From Pseudoalteromonas piscicida (GTDB taxonomy: Bacteria; Pseudomonadota; Gammaproteobacteria; Enterobacterales; Alteromonadaceae): 64,000 nt of DNA. Below, piece by piece: positions 26,213 to 36,110 of the stretch. Position 1 is the stretch's first letter. The number at the start of each line of letters is the position of its first letter. A program made the position numbers and the translations under genes. The stretch is taken from positions 1,223,501 to 1,287,500 of the forward strand of contig NZ_CP021646.1 in the NCBI RefSeq assembly GCF_002208135.1, given 5' to 3'. The notes beneath the pieces were generated by a model. The model was not told where the DNA came from, made no database searches, and was given only the letters and a program-made list of their open reading frames with translations.

Positions 26213-26849
26213 GATGTTGATAAGCCGATAAAATGGCTTGCGCTTCGGGTTTGCCTTTGGCGACTCGCGCATAATGATCCAGCGTTTTCTCCAAATAGCG
26301 TTTGGAAAGCGCGCCTTGCTGCCAAATTGCTTCGCCCAATGGGGTTATGGCAGTGCCTGTCTTACCCGAAGTGAGATAGAGCACTTCGTAAATACGTCGA
26401 TTTTCTTCAACCAGTGACTCATGGACCACCTTAAGTGGCAGAGATTGTAAGGTTTGCCTCAGGGAATAATGATGATGAACTGGGCAAAGCAAGAAATCGA
26501 CCTCATCACGCAAATCATTGCAAAGGCTTGTCATCAGTGTCGCGGTTAAGTCGCCGCCAACACCTGCGATGATCACTAACTGCCTGCCTAAGTATTGCGT
26601 AAGAGGGAGCTTCGCAACATCTAGGGTGTAAAGGCTATAGCGCGTTTCAGCTTCTGGAAAGAAGCATGTGAGATCCTGCTTCACTTTTGCAATGAGCGCT
26701 GGGACGACATCAACAAAATGTATGTGCGCTTGGCTCGAATGTAAAAATTGTGCGCCAAGCTGGCCATGATCGCAGCAGCAGTCCCAAATATGTTGATAGT
26801 CTTGGGTAACAACATCATGCAAAGTCTGTAAGCGTTTTCCAAGCTTCAA
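26202..26849 (-). CDS. TrmK-family tRNA (adenine-N1)-methyltransferase
   Basis: The 215-residue protein is a Rossmann-fold SAM-dependent methyltransferase of the TrmK/COG2384 type. The SAM motif is WDCCCDHGQLGAQFL near residues 22-36, with VDVVPALIAKVKQDL as motif II and IIAGVGGDLTATLM as the NPPY-like region. TrmK methylates A22 of tRNA in Gram-positive bacteria, and related gammaproteobacterial proteins are common but less studied. The start ATG is preceded by GAGGAACC. It lies 17 bases after the FUSC gene and may share its transcript. Confidence 0.7.
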   Translation of the reverse strand: MKLGKRLQTLHDVVTQDYQHIWDCCCDHGQLGAQFLHSSQAHIHFVDVVPALIAKVKQDLTCFFPEAETRYSLYTLDVAKLPLTQYLGRQLVIIAGVGGDLTATLMTSLCNDLRDEVDFLLCPVHHHYSLRQTLQSLPLKVVHESLVEENRRIYEVLYLTSGKTGTAITPLGEAIWQQGALSKRYLEKTLDHYARVAKGKPEAQAILSAYQHLTL

Positions 26850-26866
26850 GTGGGTTCCTCTTTTAT

Positions 26867-27898
26867 TCAGGCATAGGAATGGTGGCGCGTTGCACTAAAG
26901 TGATTAAGTAGGCGATGAATAAGGTAAATCGCACAGAGACTTACCGTAATAGCAACGCTCACTGAACTGAAGCGATACAGTGCGCTATAAATTAAATCTT
27001 GATTTGGCGCGAGAGACTGACCAAACAAGATCCCAAAAGTGGTAATAATACCAAAGCCTATTCCGGGAGCACCACCACTAAGCAAGTGGTAGCGACTAAA
27101 AATGAAGACCAAGATCCATAAAATCAAAATTGGAAAAAGTAAAATTTGGCTATAGGTTTGCAGTAGGATTTGCGCTGCTAACGCCAAGTTACAGCCTATC
27201 AGCGTGCCAACTGCGCGTTGCCAGCCCGCAGTGCCTGCCGCCTTCCAACTCAGTGGAAAGAGGATTAATATTGATGCCGCTTGGGCGGAAACGGAATCTT
27301 GTAAATCTAGTATTTGGAATACCATAAATGAGAGTGTGGCTACGGTGGCGCACAGTAAGACTTCATGGCGAATACTGGCAGCATCTTTCGCTGGCCGGGG
27401 TGGTAATTGACGCACAGCAACGTCCGGAAATAACCAATGCATTACATAAGCGGTTGCGATACTAATGATAATAGCCAGAGAGTTACTGGCTATGAGTGAA
27501 TATAAACCACCGCTGGTTGAAGCATAACTGGCAAAATGGAGTTGGATTGATAGCCCCACCACACTCATTGCACCAAATAAGAAGTTAACGCCTTTGCTCA
27601 TTTGCAAAAACAAAAAGGCAAATAAGGCAAAGGTGAGTAGGGACATTAACGCAGGGTGGAAGCCAAATAGCCCTTGCAGTACTAATACTGAAAAGGCACA
27701 GACCAACCCACTTAAGATAAACTGGCGCACTATGTGTGCGTTTAACATAGGTACTAACCCAAGCAGCAGCATGGGATATACGGTAAAAAAGATACCGTAT
27801 GGCCAGTTAAGCAATTTGCTTAGCGCAAAGCCTAGCGTACTACCAGTTGCAATACGCAGCATCTGTCTCAGGTCATTGGCGTTCAGTTCAACTTTCAT
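26867..27898 (-). CDS. FUSC-family inner-membrane exporter component
   Basis: The 343-residue protein has two blocks of about five hydrophobic segments, each block beginning near a conserved LRIATGSTLGFALSKLL or VATLSFMVFQIL segment. This is the layout of FUSC/aromatic-acid exporter (AaeB/YccS-like) proteins, but without the long soluble C-terminal domain of AaeB. It is the last gene of MarR-HlyD-FUSC and begins 2 bases before the HlyD stop codon. The start at 27898 begins with MKVELNANDLR; longer frames extend into HlyD. The complex is expected to export an aromatic or phenolic compound. Confidence 0.75.
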   Translation of the reverse strand: MKVELNANDLRQMLRIATGSTLGFALSKLLNWPYGIFFTVYPMLLLGLVPMLNAHIVRQFILSGLVCAFSVLVLQGLFGFHPALMSLLTFALFAFLFLQMSKGVNFLFGAMSVVGLSIQLHFASYASTSGGLYSLIASNSLAIIISIATAYVMHWLFPDVAVRQLPPRPAKDAASIRHEVLLCATVATLSFMVFQILDLQDSVSAQAASILILFPLSWKAAGTAGWQRAVGTLIGCNLALAAQILLQTYSQILLFPILILWILVFIFSRYHLLSGGAPGIGFGIITTFGILFGQSLAPNQDLIYSALYRFSSVSVAITVSLCAIYLIHRLLNHFSATRHHSYA

Positions 27899-27899
27899 A

Positions 27900-28975
27900 T
27901 CAATAAACGTAGTGAAGTAGACTGACGAATTTGATTTGCGCTTGTGCAAGGGTTGCAAGCAAAGTGCTTTCAGGCTGGACTTGAACCGTCGCTCTTGCAC
28001 CACTTGCTAGTAAAGGTAATGGCTCATCAAATGCTAAATGAACGCGTTGACGCTGCGCATCTCGCACCCAGCGGTTGGAGGTCTCAACGGCAGCCAATTG
28101 GCCGTCGGCATTGAGCTGTCCATCACTGACGCCGGCAGAAAATTCATGGATCACAGCAGGATAGATTTTGCCCGGTAACGCATCAAAGCTCACTAACGCT
28201 TGTTCGCCAAGTTTGACGTGGTAAAGCGACTTTTCTCTGAAATCCGCAGCTAAGTCAACATTGTCCGAAACCAAACTGGTTAGGCTCACACCCGTGCGAG
28301 CATAGGTACCCATGGTTACTTGTAAGTTACTAATGACACCATCGTGGGGGCTCGCACTTGGGTATAACTGAGTTGCAATTTAGCCTGCTCTACGGCATTT
28401 TGCGCTTGCATTAGTGCAATATTATGTTTGCCGGTTGCACCACGCTTTACTTCAAGGGCATTTAGGTTTGCTTTGAGCGCACTAAGCTGCGACTTAGCCG
28501 TCGCAAAATTTGCCTGAATTTGATCTGATTCTTGCGCTGAGATTGCGTGTTGTGTCAACAAAGATTGACTGCGTTTATACAGTCGTTGTTGCTCATCATA
28601 CTTGGCTACAGCAGCCTCAATTTGCGCTTGCTGGGCGGCTATCTGTGCATCTAATTGTTTGTTCTGCTGATTAACCTCAGCCAAAGCGAGTTCTGCCTTA
28701 GCTAATGCTAACCGATACGGTGCTTCATCAATAGTAAGGAGTAGTTGCCCTTGCTGTACTCTTTGGTTATTGCTGACATTCACGGCAAGCACTTCACCAC
28801 TGACTTTAGGCGTCACTTTGGTTACTTGATGATACACACGTGCCTGAGGCGTCATTGGAATATAGAGATCAGCAAAGATAAAATAGCTAAAGCAGAGTGC
28901 AAAAAGGGCGATTGAAACCTTTACGTAGCGGGAAAATTGCTGATCTGGACTAAGTTTACTCACTGGTACTCCCAT
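27900..28975 (-). pseudogene. HlyD-family periplasmic adaptor, frameshifted
   Basis: The first 219 residues have an N-terminal membrane anchor, a biotinyl/lipoyl-like half (VTPKVSGEVLAVNVSNNQRV) and a long coiled coil (residues 85-170). The frame breaks at the G5 run at 28346-28350 (C5 on the coding strand): TQVRAP is followed by unlike residues and a stop at 28316, while HDGVISNLQVTMGTYARTG, the matching second lipoyl half, continues in another frame to 27900. One extra C restores a protein of about 358 residues, normal for AaeA/EmrA-type adaptors. It connects the FUSC pump to an outer-membrane channel not encoded here. Confidence 0.8.
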
Positions 28976-29441
28976 TTTCAGAAATATTGTCACAACATTG
29001 CTGAGCATTGCTCTCAAGTTTCACCAAAGCATGTGCAATAGCATTGAGCTCGTCATCGCTAAGCCCATGATATAAAAGTGCCTTCACTTCACTGATCCGC
29101 ATCTTTAGCTGCGCTAACTGGGCTTGCCCGTGGTCAGTGAAGTAGATTTTTCGACAGCGTTTGTCTTGCTTATCAATGCGGCGCTCAATGACGTTATTCT
29201 CTTCTAACTGTTTCATCGTGCGAGTCAGGCTCGGCATTTCGATATCTAAACTGCACGCCAATTGGTGTTGTGTGCAGCCTTCACCTAAATGATGAATATG
29301 CATCATGGCGGTCCAGCGTGGCTGGGTAAAACCGAGTGGCTCTACAGCTTGGGTTACGGCTTGACGGCAAATTCTATGGACTCGGCCTAACTTGCCACAG
29401 AGACTGAGATCGAGCGTTTCATGAAATGGAAGTGACGACAT
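28956..29441 (-). CDS. MarR/SlyA-type transcription regulator
   Basis: The 161-residue protein has a MarR winged helix: TRTMKQLEENNVIERRIDKQDKRCRKIYFTDHG-type wing region (residues about 70-105) after the helix QHQLACSLDIEMPSLTRTMK. Such proteins are dimeric repressors released by phenolic ligands. It is the first gene of the operon with HlyD and FUSC and overlaps the HlyD start. Two palindromes almost identical to the SlyA site lie directly upstream, so autoregulation of the whole operon is likely. Confidence 0.85.
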   Translation of the reverse strand: MSSLPFHETLDLSLCGKLGRVHRICRQAVTQAVEPLGFTQPRWTAMMHIHHLGEGCTQHQLACSLDIEMPSLTRTMKQLEENNVIERRIDKQDKRCRKIYFTDHGQAQLAQLKMRISEVKALLYHGLSDDELNAIAHALVKLESNAQQCCDNISENGSTSE

Positions 29442-29456
29442 AACTTAAGATATATT

Positions 29457-29474
29457 TACTTAGCATGCTAAGTA
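29457..29474. promoter_or_regulatory. SlyA-like operator 1
   Basis: A perfect 18-bp palindrome with core TTAGCATGCTAA lies 16 bases upstream of the MarR start codon. The Salmonella SlyA consensus is TTAGCAAGCTAA, one base different. Confidence 0.75.
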
Positions 29475-29482
29475 TTTTAAAT

Positions 29483-29500
29483 TAGTTAGCATGCTAAGTA
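29483..29500. promoter_or_regulatory. SlyA-like operator 2
   Basis: A second TTAGCATGCTAA core (29486-29497) sits with its centre 26 bp from operator 1; outside the core one of the three outer pairs is mismatched. The pair would overlap the promoter of the MarR-HlyD-FUSC operon. Confidence 0.7.
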
Positions 29501-29534
29501 AATGGTGAGTGTTTAGGTTATTGCAATATTAGTT

Positions 29535-30523
29535 TTAACTCTCTGAATTGGCGGTGCTTATTTTTAGTAAAAATCGCACATAGTGAATACAAACGTGGCT
29601 AATTACAGCGATCGCAACAACAAGTTCAAACCAAACTAGGTACTGCAACACACTTAACCAGCCTGAGCTTAAGTGTTCGCTGCCGGGCCAAGTGACGACT
29701 TTACTCATGGCGGTGACGCCGATGACTAATGGAAAGGTATATGCTGCGAAAGCGGGACTAAATGGCAGTCGCAGCAGCTGAATAAAAGCAAGGTATATCG
29801 CTAGGGTCATAATAATAGCAATACTCAGTAGGGCAAACACCACGCCAGCCGCTGGCATTGGGTGGACACTTAAATATCCTGCCAAACATAGACTCGCAGG
29901 CGCTGCCATGACTGCAATTGTAGGCTGGGTTTGCTGTGGTATGGCACTGCCTCTACACAAACGGTAAATCATGAACGGTAGCAGCAGTAAGTAAAATATC
30001 ACTCCCAAGTACCAAAGCCCCATAGCCAAAGGTTGCAACGCTGACATGCCGTTAAAGGTAACATCGGCAACGACAAACCCAACAGGGGAATAAACCAACT
30101 TGGCACTAGCTGGTTAAGCTCAAAATTGCGGCTGCGAAAATACACGAAGCTGGTTAGTAACCCTAGGTGAAGCACAATGGCGAGTAGCCAAACCACAGTT
30201 GCAATAAGGTGAGAATAGGCCGCGATGCTATGAGAAATCACCATGATTGTCATGGCACTGGTTGGTAATACACTCCCAACCACTGGATGCGCGAGATCTG
30301 CTCTTAATTGAGCAGGTTGATGAACAAACTTAAGCACTAACAGCAATAAAATAAAGCCAGCCAGAAGTGCACTTAAAGGTTTTAACACAAAAAATGCGGG
30401 AAAGAGGTTACTGATACACCAGCCTAAACTAGCTAGCCCAAGAGCAAGACCAGACATAGGGGTGGGGATATTGGCGGTGAGTTTTTTACCATAAGAAAGA
30501 AGAGTAGCCATGCGTAATTTCAC
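29535..30523 (-). pseudogene. TehA/SLAC1-family transporter, frameshifted
   Basis: About ten hydrophobic segments and the N-terminal TPMSGLALGLASLGW match the tellurite-resistance/dicarboxylate (TDT, SLAC1) channel family. The frame breaks at the G4 run at 30085-30088 (C4 on the coding strand): LVPSWFIP is followed by an unrelated tail and a stop, while PVGFVVADVTFNG continues in another frame down to 29535. One extra C restores a protein of about 329 residues, the normal family size. Family members move anions such as sulfite or malate. It is divergent from a LysR gene that is also frameshifted. The start could be 30523 or 30511. Confidence 0.8.
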
Positions 30524-30614
30524 AACAATTGTTCGGTGAAGGGATAATACGCTTGCGCTTTAATTAAGAATATCTGAATATATTTAAATTAGTGTTCAAT
30601 AATTCTTAACAGCG

Positions 30615-31483
30615 ATGATAACCCTTAAGCAACTCAACGTGTTTACGGTAATAGTGCAAGAGCGTTCGATCACGGCCGCAGCGGATCAGTTATGTTTAAC
30701 TAAGGCCGCTGTTAGTATGGCTTTGGCGGAGTTAGAGCGTCATCTCGAGCAACCATTATTCGATCGCGTAAACAATCGACTAGTGATAAGTCCTGCTGGT
30801 GAGCTGTTACTACCACATGCTCATCAAGTGTTGGATAGATGCCGCTTTTTAGAATCGTTATTTAAAGAAAACGAGAGGCTGTATGGCGAAATTAAAATCG
30901 GTGCCAGCGATACCTTAGGCAATCATTTGCTGCCCCCTTGTTAGCGGCTTTTCAGCAGCAAACTGGGCATACACAACAGCAGTTGTTTATCACCAACACG
31001 GCGAGAGTGTGCGCCATGCTTCGTGATTACGAATTAGATATTGGCTTTGTTGAAGGCAGAGTGATAGGCGAAGATTTGGACATCATGCCTTGGTTTGAAG
31101 ATGAAATGTGCATCGTGAGTGCAATGGATTTTGCAGTAACTGACTTTCAAGCACTGATGCAAAGTCAATCCCGCTGGTTATTGCGGGAGCAAGGCTCTGG
31201 CAGTCGAGAGTTTTTCTTAGCGAATATCGCAGCGCAGCTTACGTCGTGGCGAACCGCGTTTGAGTTAAACTCCACCGAGGCGATAATAAATGGTGTTGCG
31301 GCAGGGCTAGGTTTAGCGTGTATCTCAAAATACTCCGCTGAACATGCCGTAGCACAGCAACGAATTAAGGCGCTTTCAGGTTTAGAAGCAGCGCCGAGGC
31401 AGTTTTGGCTGGTGACGCGTAAAGATAAATTTCAAAGCCCAATATTAACGCGACTCATTGATTTTGCAGCGCACTGGCGTTGA
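30615..31483 (+). pseudogene. LysR-family regulator, frameshifted
   Basis: Residues 1-60 form a LysR helix-turn-helix (TLKQLNVFTVIVQERSITAA and SMALAELERHLEQPLFDRV). The frame breaks at the C5 run at 30933-30937: GNHLLPP is followed by C and a stop, whereas LLAAFQQQTGHTQQQLF, the start of the effector domain, continues in another frame to 31483. One extra C gives a normal 289-residue LysR protein ending in FAAHWR. It is divergent from the TehA-like gene, the classic layout for a LysR regulator and its target. Confidence 0.85.
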
Positions 31484-31601
31484 ACTGGCCTGGCGACCTA
31501 ACTACTCAACTCAGCTTGCAATCGGTATAAACTTCACAAACGCTGAACGAACTTTATAAAACCTCGGGTCTTATAGACAATAGCATATTAAGAGGTTAGA
31601 G

Positions 31602-32465
31602 ATGTCGTTCATAACTATCGATCATTCTATTTCAGGTGTGTTAGCAGTGAGCTTATTACTGCTTGGCATTTCATTTTTGTTTGGCGCTGGGCCAAGTACT
31701 ATTTCAGGCACATTTAGCTTTTACGGGTTAACAGAGTGGGTACCCGTTGCTACGCTTGGCATTATATTTGGTTTTGCGTTAATCCTGGCTTCGGGCCTAG
31801 TCATTTTACAGCAATGCAAGATTATTCCTGCGGTGTGGCCACTGGCCTTAATCGCCATTATTAGTTTATATACTTTGTTGACACTGCTTGCAGAGAATCG
31901 CTGGATTGCAGCCCATGGTGGCTTTCCGGTTATTGGTTCTGGACAAGGGATCATCAAATATTTCGCCTTAGTGCCCATCGCGCTATTTCTTTACTGCCGC
32001 CAACATATCAACGAGCGCACTTTAGTGTGGGCGAATTATTTTCCCGTCGCATTGGTTTTAGTCTGGATCGGCGGAATGAAGTTTCTCGAACTCGAAGCCA
32101 AGGCAATCGTGCCACTAGTAGAAACTTCACCGTTTATGTCTTGGATGTACGAGTTGTTTTCCGTGCAAGAAGCCTCAAACGTTATAGGCGTTTATGACAT
32201 TTTGGTGGCAGGTTTGCTCGGCATTGGCATTTGGTTTAATCAGCGAGTCTTGATTAGTATCGCAGGCTTTGGGTGTCTCGCGGTATTTGTTATGACGCAA
32301 AGCTTCCTGTTTACCGCCTCGGGCGCGTTTAGTGACATGAGCTTACTTGGCGGCTTGGGACAATTTGTGATTAAAGACTTGTGGTTTATCGGCAATATCA
32401 TGGTGATTGCATTTTTGACATTAGCGCCCATCCTGCCTGTGTCTGTAGAGCCCAAGGTTGAGTAA
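31602..32465 (+). CDS. DUF417 (YkgB/RclC-like) membrane protein
   Basis: The 287-residue protein has about eight hydrophobic segments. The block WIGGMKFLELEAKAIVPLVE followed by SPFMSWMYELFSVQ and NVIGVYDILVAG is the DUF417 signature. E. coli members are YkgB (RclC), linked to reactive chlorine resistance, and YbjM-like relatives. The family is usually about 190 residues; this one carries roughly 90 extra N-terminal residues with additional membrane segments. AAGAGGTT precedes the start and a good terminator follows the stop. Confidence 0.75.
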   Translation: MSFITIDHSISGVLAVSLLLLGISFLFGAGPSTISGTFSFYGLTEWVPVATLGIIFGFALILASGLVILQQCKIIPAVWPLALIAIISLYTLLTLLAENRWIAAHGGFPVIGSGQGIIKYFALVPIALFLYCRQHINERTLVWANYFPVALVLVWIGGMKFLELEAKAIVPLVETSPFMSWMYELFSVQEASNVIGVYDILVAGLLGIGIWFNQRVLISIAGFGCLAVFVMTQSFLFTASGAFSDMSLLGGLGQFVIKDLWFIGNIMVIAFLTLAPILPVSVEPKVE

Positions 32466-32492
32466 ATTTCATTGTGATGCAGCCCTGCTGCC

Positions 32493-32523
32493 AAAAGAGC
32501 GTGACCTGAGTTGCGCTCTTTTT
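32493..32523 (+). terminator. Intrinsic terminator after DUF417 gene
   Basis: AAAGAGCG and CGCTCTTT form an 8-bp stem with a 12-base loop, ending in a short T-tract. Confidence 0.75.
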
Positions 32524-32772
32524 ATTTAACGTTGAAGCTTGGCATTACATGTCACAGATGAAGTTTTTTCTGAAAATAGTCCTGACGGCAGTGAAAATTA
32601 AATGTGAATAAGTTAAGGTCATAAAAAGTTGATATCAGTGGTCTAAGCTAGATTATCAAACGTATACAGCAAGATGCCATCGGTATTCAGTGGCAAAGTG
32701 AGCAAAGTTTAAAAGCTGCATGCATTGAAATGGTGTATGTATCGAAGTAGCAAGTTTAAAGAAGATAATTGT

Positions 32773-34877
32773 ATGGAAAGACCAAATACATTAAAGCCAA
32801 TCTGGCTTTCAGGTGGCGACGTGGAGAAAAAGCGCGCTGAGATCAAAGCATACTTCAACAATAGCTGGCAGCAGTACGAATCATTATTTAGTAATATCAA
32901 CAATGACGACGCCTATTTTGTCAAGGCTGAGCGGTTACGGCATCCTCTCATTTTCTATTTTGGTCATACTGCTTGTTTTTACGTTAATAAGTTGATGCTA
33001 GGGAAATACATCACTCAACGCGTTAATCCACATATTGAATCTACCTGTGCTGTTGGTGTAGACGAAATGTCTTGGGATGACCTTGATAGCAATAATTATG
33101 ATTGGCCTACAGTGGCGGAAGTGCGTGCTTATCGCCAACAAGTGAAAGTGCTGATTAACGGGTTAATAGATGAGATGGATATTACCCTACCAATCACTCA
33201 AGATAGCCTCGCGTGGGTTGTCTTAATGGGTATTGAACATGAACGTATTCACTTAGAAACCTCGTCGGTGATCATGCGTATGTTGCCGCTGGCTGACTTG
33301 ACTTTACAACCCGGTTGGGGCGCGTGCGATGAATATGGTGATGCACCTGACAATAGCTTAATTTCGGTAAGCGGTTGTGATGTTCGGCTTGGTAAACCAG
33401 AATCAAACCAAACCTACGGTTGGGACAACGAGTATGGGGTACAAGATGTCAATGTGGTGCCCTTCAAAGCCAGTAAGTATATGGTTTCAAACCAAGAGTT
33501 TTTAACCTTTGTCGAAGCAGGTGGCTACAATCAGCCTGAGTTTTGGACAGAAGAAGGTCAAGCTTGGCTGGCTTCAACTAAATCAACCATGCCGCGCTTT
33601 TGGGTAAAAAAAGAGAGCGGCTTGTGGCAACGAAACTTAGCTGAGGAAATCCCATTACCACTCAATTGGCCAGTCGAGGTTAATTACCTTGAAGCAAAGG
33701 CTTTTTGTAATTGGAAATCTGAGCAAAGTGAGCACTTTGTACGCTTACCAACAGAAGCTGAGTGGCAAGTACTGCGGGATAAGCTCGATGCTGATCTGCC
33801 GACATGGAGTGAAGCGCCGGGGAATATCAACCTTGAGGTATGTGCTTCAAGCTGCCCGGTAAACCGTTTTGAAACTGAAGGCTTATTCGACATCATCGGC
33901 AATGTTTGGCAATGGACGGAAAGTCCGATCGACGCATATAGCGGCTTTAAAGTGCATCCATTATATGATGACTTCTCAACGCCTACTTTCGACGGTAAAC
34001 ATAATCTGATCAAAGGCGGTTCTTGGATTTCTACAGGCAACGAAGCGGTGCGTGATTCTCGTTATGCCTTTAGACGTCACTTCTTCCAACATGCCGGATT
34101 TAGATACGTAGAAAGTGAGAACCCTGAAGTGCCTGTACAAAAGGTCAACTTATGTGAAATGGATACTGATGTTGCCAATGCGCTACATAGCCACTACGGC
34201 AAGCCTGTTATGCATTTTGGCAATCCATTGCAAAGTGTTGTTTCACAGCTAATGGTGCATTATCAAGGTAATACAGATAAAGCGCTGGATTTGGGTTGCT
34301 CGGTTGGTCGCGCAAGTTTTGAATTAGCCAAACACTTTACCCAAGTCGACGGCATTGATTTTACTGCGCGCAATATTCAACACGCGTTGGCCCTAAAAGA
34401 AGGCTCGCCGGTACGTTTTGCCACCGAGATTGAAGGTGAAATTGTGGACTTCCACGAAGTGTCGACTTCGCAGTTAGGTTTTAATGAACTCAGCGAGCGT
34501 GTTCATTTTTGCCAAGGGGATGGTCATAACCTTAAACCACAATTTGCTGAGTATGACTTAATCTTATGCCATCGTGTTGTGGAATACTTATATTCGCCAA
34601 AAACCTTCTTAAGCCAAATTAAATCGCGCTTGAATGCTGGGGGGTCCTTGCGATAAGCTCAGCCTATCAGTGGGATAAAACGCTAACCCAAGCACAAAAC
34701 TGGTTGGGTGGTTATAAGGTCAGTGGTGAAAATGTCACGGGCCGTGATGGTCTAGACATTTTACTGGGACGAGATTTTGAATTGTTGGCAGAAGACGAAG
34801 TGATGTCAGCCATAAGTAAAAACGCACGTAAAGTTGAACTAGAGCGATGCCAACTTACGCTATGGCGTCTTAAATAG
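32773..34877 (+). pseudogene. ovoA: OvoA, 5-histidylcysteine sulfoxide synthase, frameshifted near the end
   Basis: OvoA makes the C-S bond between cysteine and histidine in ovothiol synthesis and then N-methylates the imidazole. Seen in order: DinB-like helices with an iron histidine set (HTACFYVNKL and EHERIHLETSS), a formylglycine-generating-enzyme-like domain (WGACDEYGD, then NVWQWTESP and IKGGSWISTGNEAVRDSRYAF) and a C-terminal methyltransferase (ALDLGCSVGRASFELA). The frame stops at 34656 after the G6 run at 34639-34644; one more G would give NAGGVLAISSAYQWDK and continue to 34877, about 701 residues, the normal length. The break removes the last part of the methyltransferase domain only. 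ATG 32773 starts MERPNTLKP. Confidence 0.85.
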
Positions 34878-34929
34878 TCGTTGATACATATGCCAGCCAA
34901 AGCGCTGGCATGATTTTTTAGGTTAGAAA

Positions 34930-36036
34930 ATGGAATTAGTATTACCCGATCACATTAAGTTTAGCCAAAGCTTAGCAGCTCCCATTGATATCAACTTGAG
35001 TGATTCCTGTGCTCAAGGCGTCACGCTCAGTGAACTTATTGAGCTTGGTGGAGGCGAACTGCCAGACATTGAACTGGGTTACAATCCGATTGCGGGCAGT
35101 GAAGGGCTAAAAGCGGCGATTAAAGCTTATCACTTGCCGACGACTGCATGTGTGGGTCTCACTCAAATCGTGACATTTAGCGGTGCTCAAGAAGCTATTT
35201 TCACCACGATGGCACAGTTACTAAACCCGCAAGATGAGGTGGTAGTCTGTACACCGAGCTATCCGTCGCTTGCGAAACTTCCCACGCAGTTTGGCGCTAT
35301 CGTCAACACGGTACCATTGCAAGAAGAGAACGACTGGCAGTTTGATATAGAAAGACTCAAAGACGCAGTGACGGCAAAAACCAAACTTATTATCGTCAAT
35401 GTTCCCCACAATCCAACAGGCGCATGCTTGACTGACAAAGAAGTTGGACAAATACAGCTCCTGGCAGAGCAGTGTGGTGCTTACATTTTGAGTGATGAAG
35501 TATCCGCACAGAGTTGTGACGATGACAGCGCCGTAAGTGGCCGTTTTTCCGCTTATCCGAGGTCAATTACGTTAGGCGTATTATCCAAAAGTATGGGGTT
35601 GCCTGGCATACGTGTAGGGTGGGCAATTTGTGGTTCGAAAGCATTGGCAGATACCTTGCTGGCAGGTAAAAGCTACTTAAGTATTTGCGGCAGTAAAGTG
35701 GATGACCTATTGGCGACGACCGCATTGCAACACAGTGAAACTATCTTAGCGCACAATGCGAAAGTCATTGCAAACAACGTCCAATTGATGCGTGAATTTG
35801 TTAGTTTATACTCGCAAAAAGTAACTTGGGTTGAGCCTCAAGGAGGAGTGTTGTCTTTGTTGAGGATAAACGCAGTAACGGACTCATTCAAGTGGTCACG
35901 TCAATTTTCGGAGGCCTCAAAAACCCTGTTGTTACCCGCAAAATTATTTCTTCTGCAAAGCGAGTGCCACTTTCGTTTAGGAACGGGTAAGCGTAACTTT
36001 GCCGAAGGTTTGGCAAGGCTCGAAACATATCTCTAG
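34930..36036 (+). CDS. ovoB: PLP-dependent enzyme, probable OvoB sulfoxide lyase
   Basis: The 368-residue fold-type I PLP enzyme has VNVPHNPTGACL, YILSDEVSAQ and the Schiff-base lysine in GVLSKSMGLPGIRVGW. It starts 52 bases after the ovoA frame. OvoB cleaves 5-histidylcysteine sulfoxide to 5-thiohistidine, the step between the two OvoA reactions, and aminotransferase-like PLP proteins beside ovoA are the known providers. The assignment rests on position plus fold, since the family looks like ordinary aminotransferases of class I/II. Confidence 0.75.
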   Translation: MELVLPDHIKFSQSLAAPIDINLSDSCAQGVTLSELIELGGGELPDIELGYNPIAGSEGLKAAIKAYHLPTTACVGLTQIVTFSGAQEAIFTTMAQLLNPQDEVVVCTPSYPSLAKLPTQFGAIVNTVPLQEENDWQFDIERLKDAVTAKTKLIIVNVPHNPTGACLTDKEVGQIQLLAEQCGAYILSDEVSAQSCDDDSAVSGRFSAYPRSITLGVLSKSMGLPGIRVGWAICGSKALADTLLAGKSYLSICGSKVDDLLATTALQHSETILAHNAKVIANNVQLMREFVSLYSQKVTWVEPQGGVLSLLRINAVTDSFKWSRQFSEASKTLLLPAKLFLLQSECHFRLGTGKRNFAEGLARLETYL

Positions 36037-36110
36037 ATTAATCCAGTATTCAAACTAAGCGTCTATGATAGGTAGTGTTATTTTCAATTAATGCAGGAAA
36101 GGAAAAACCT

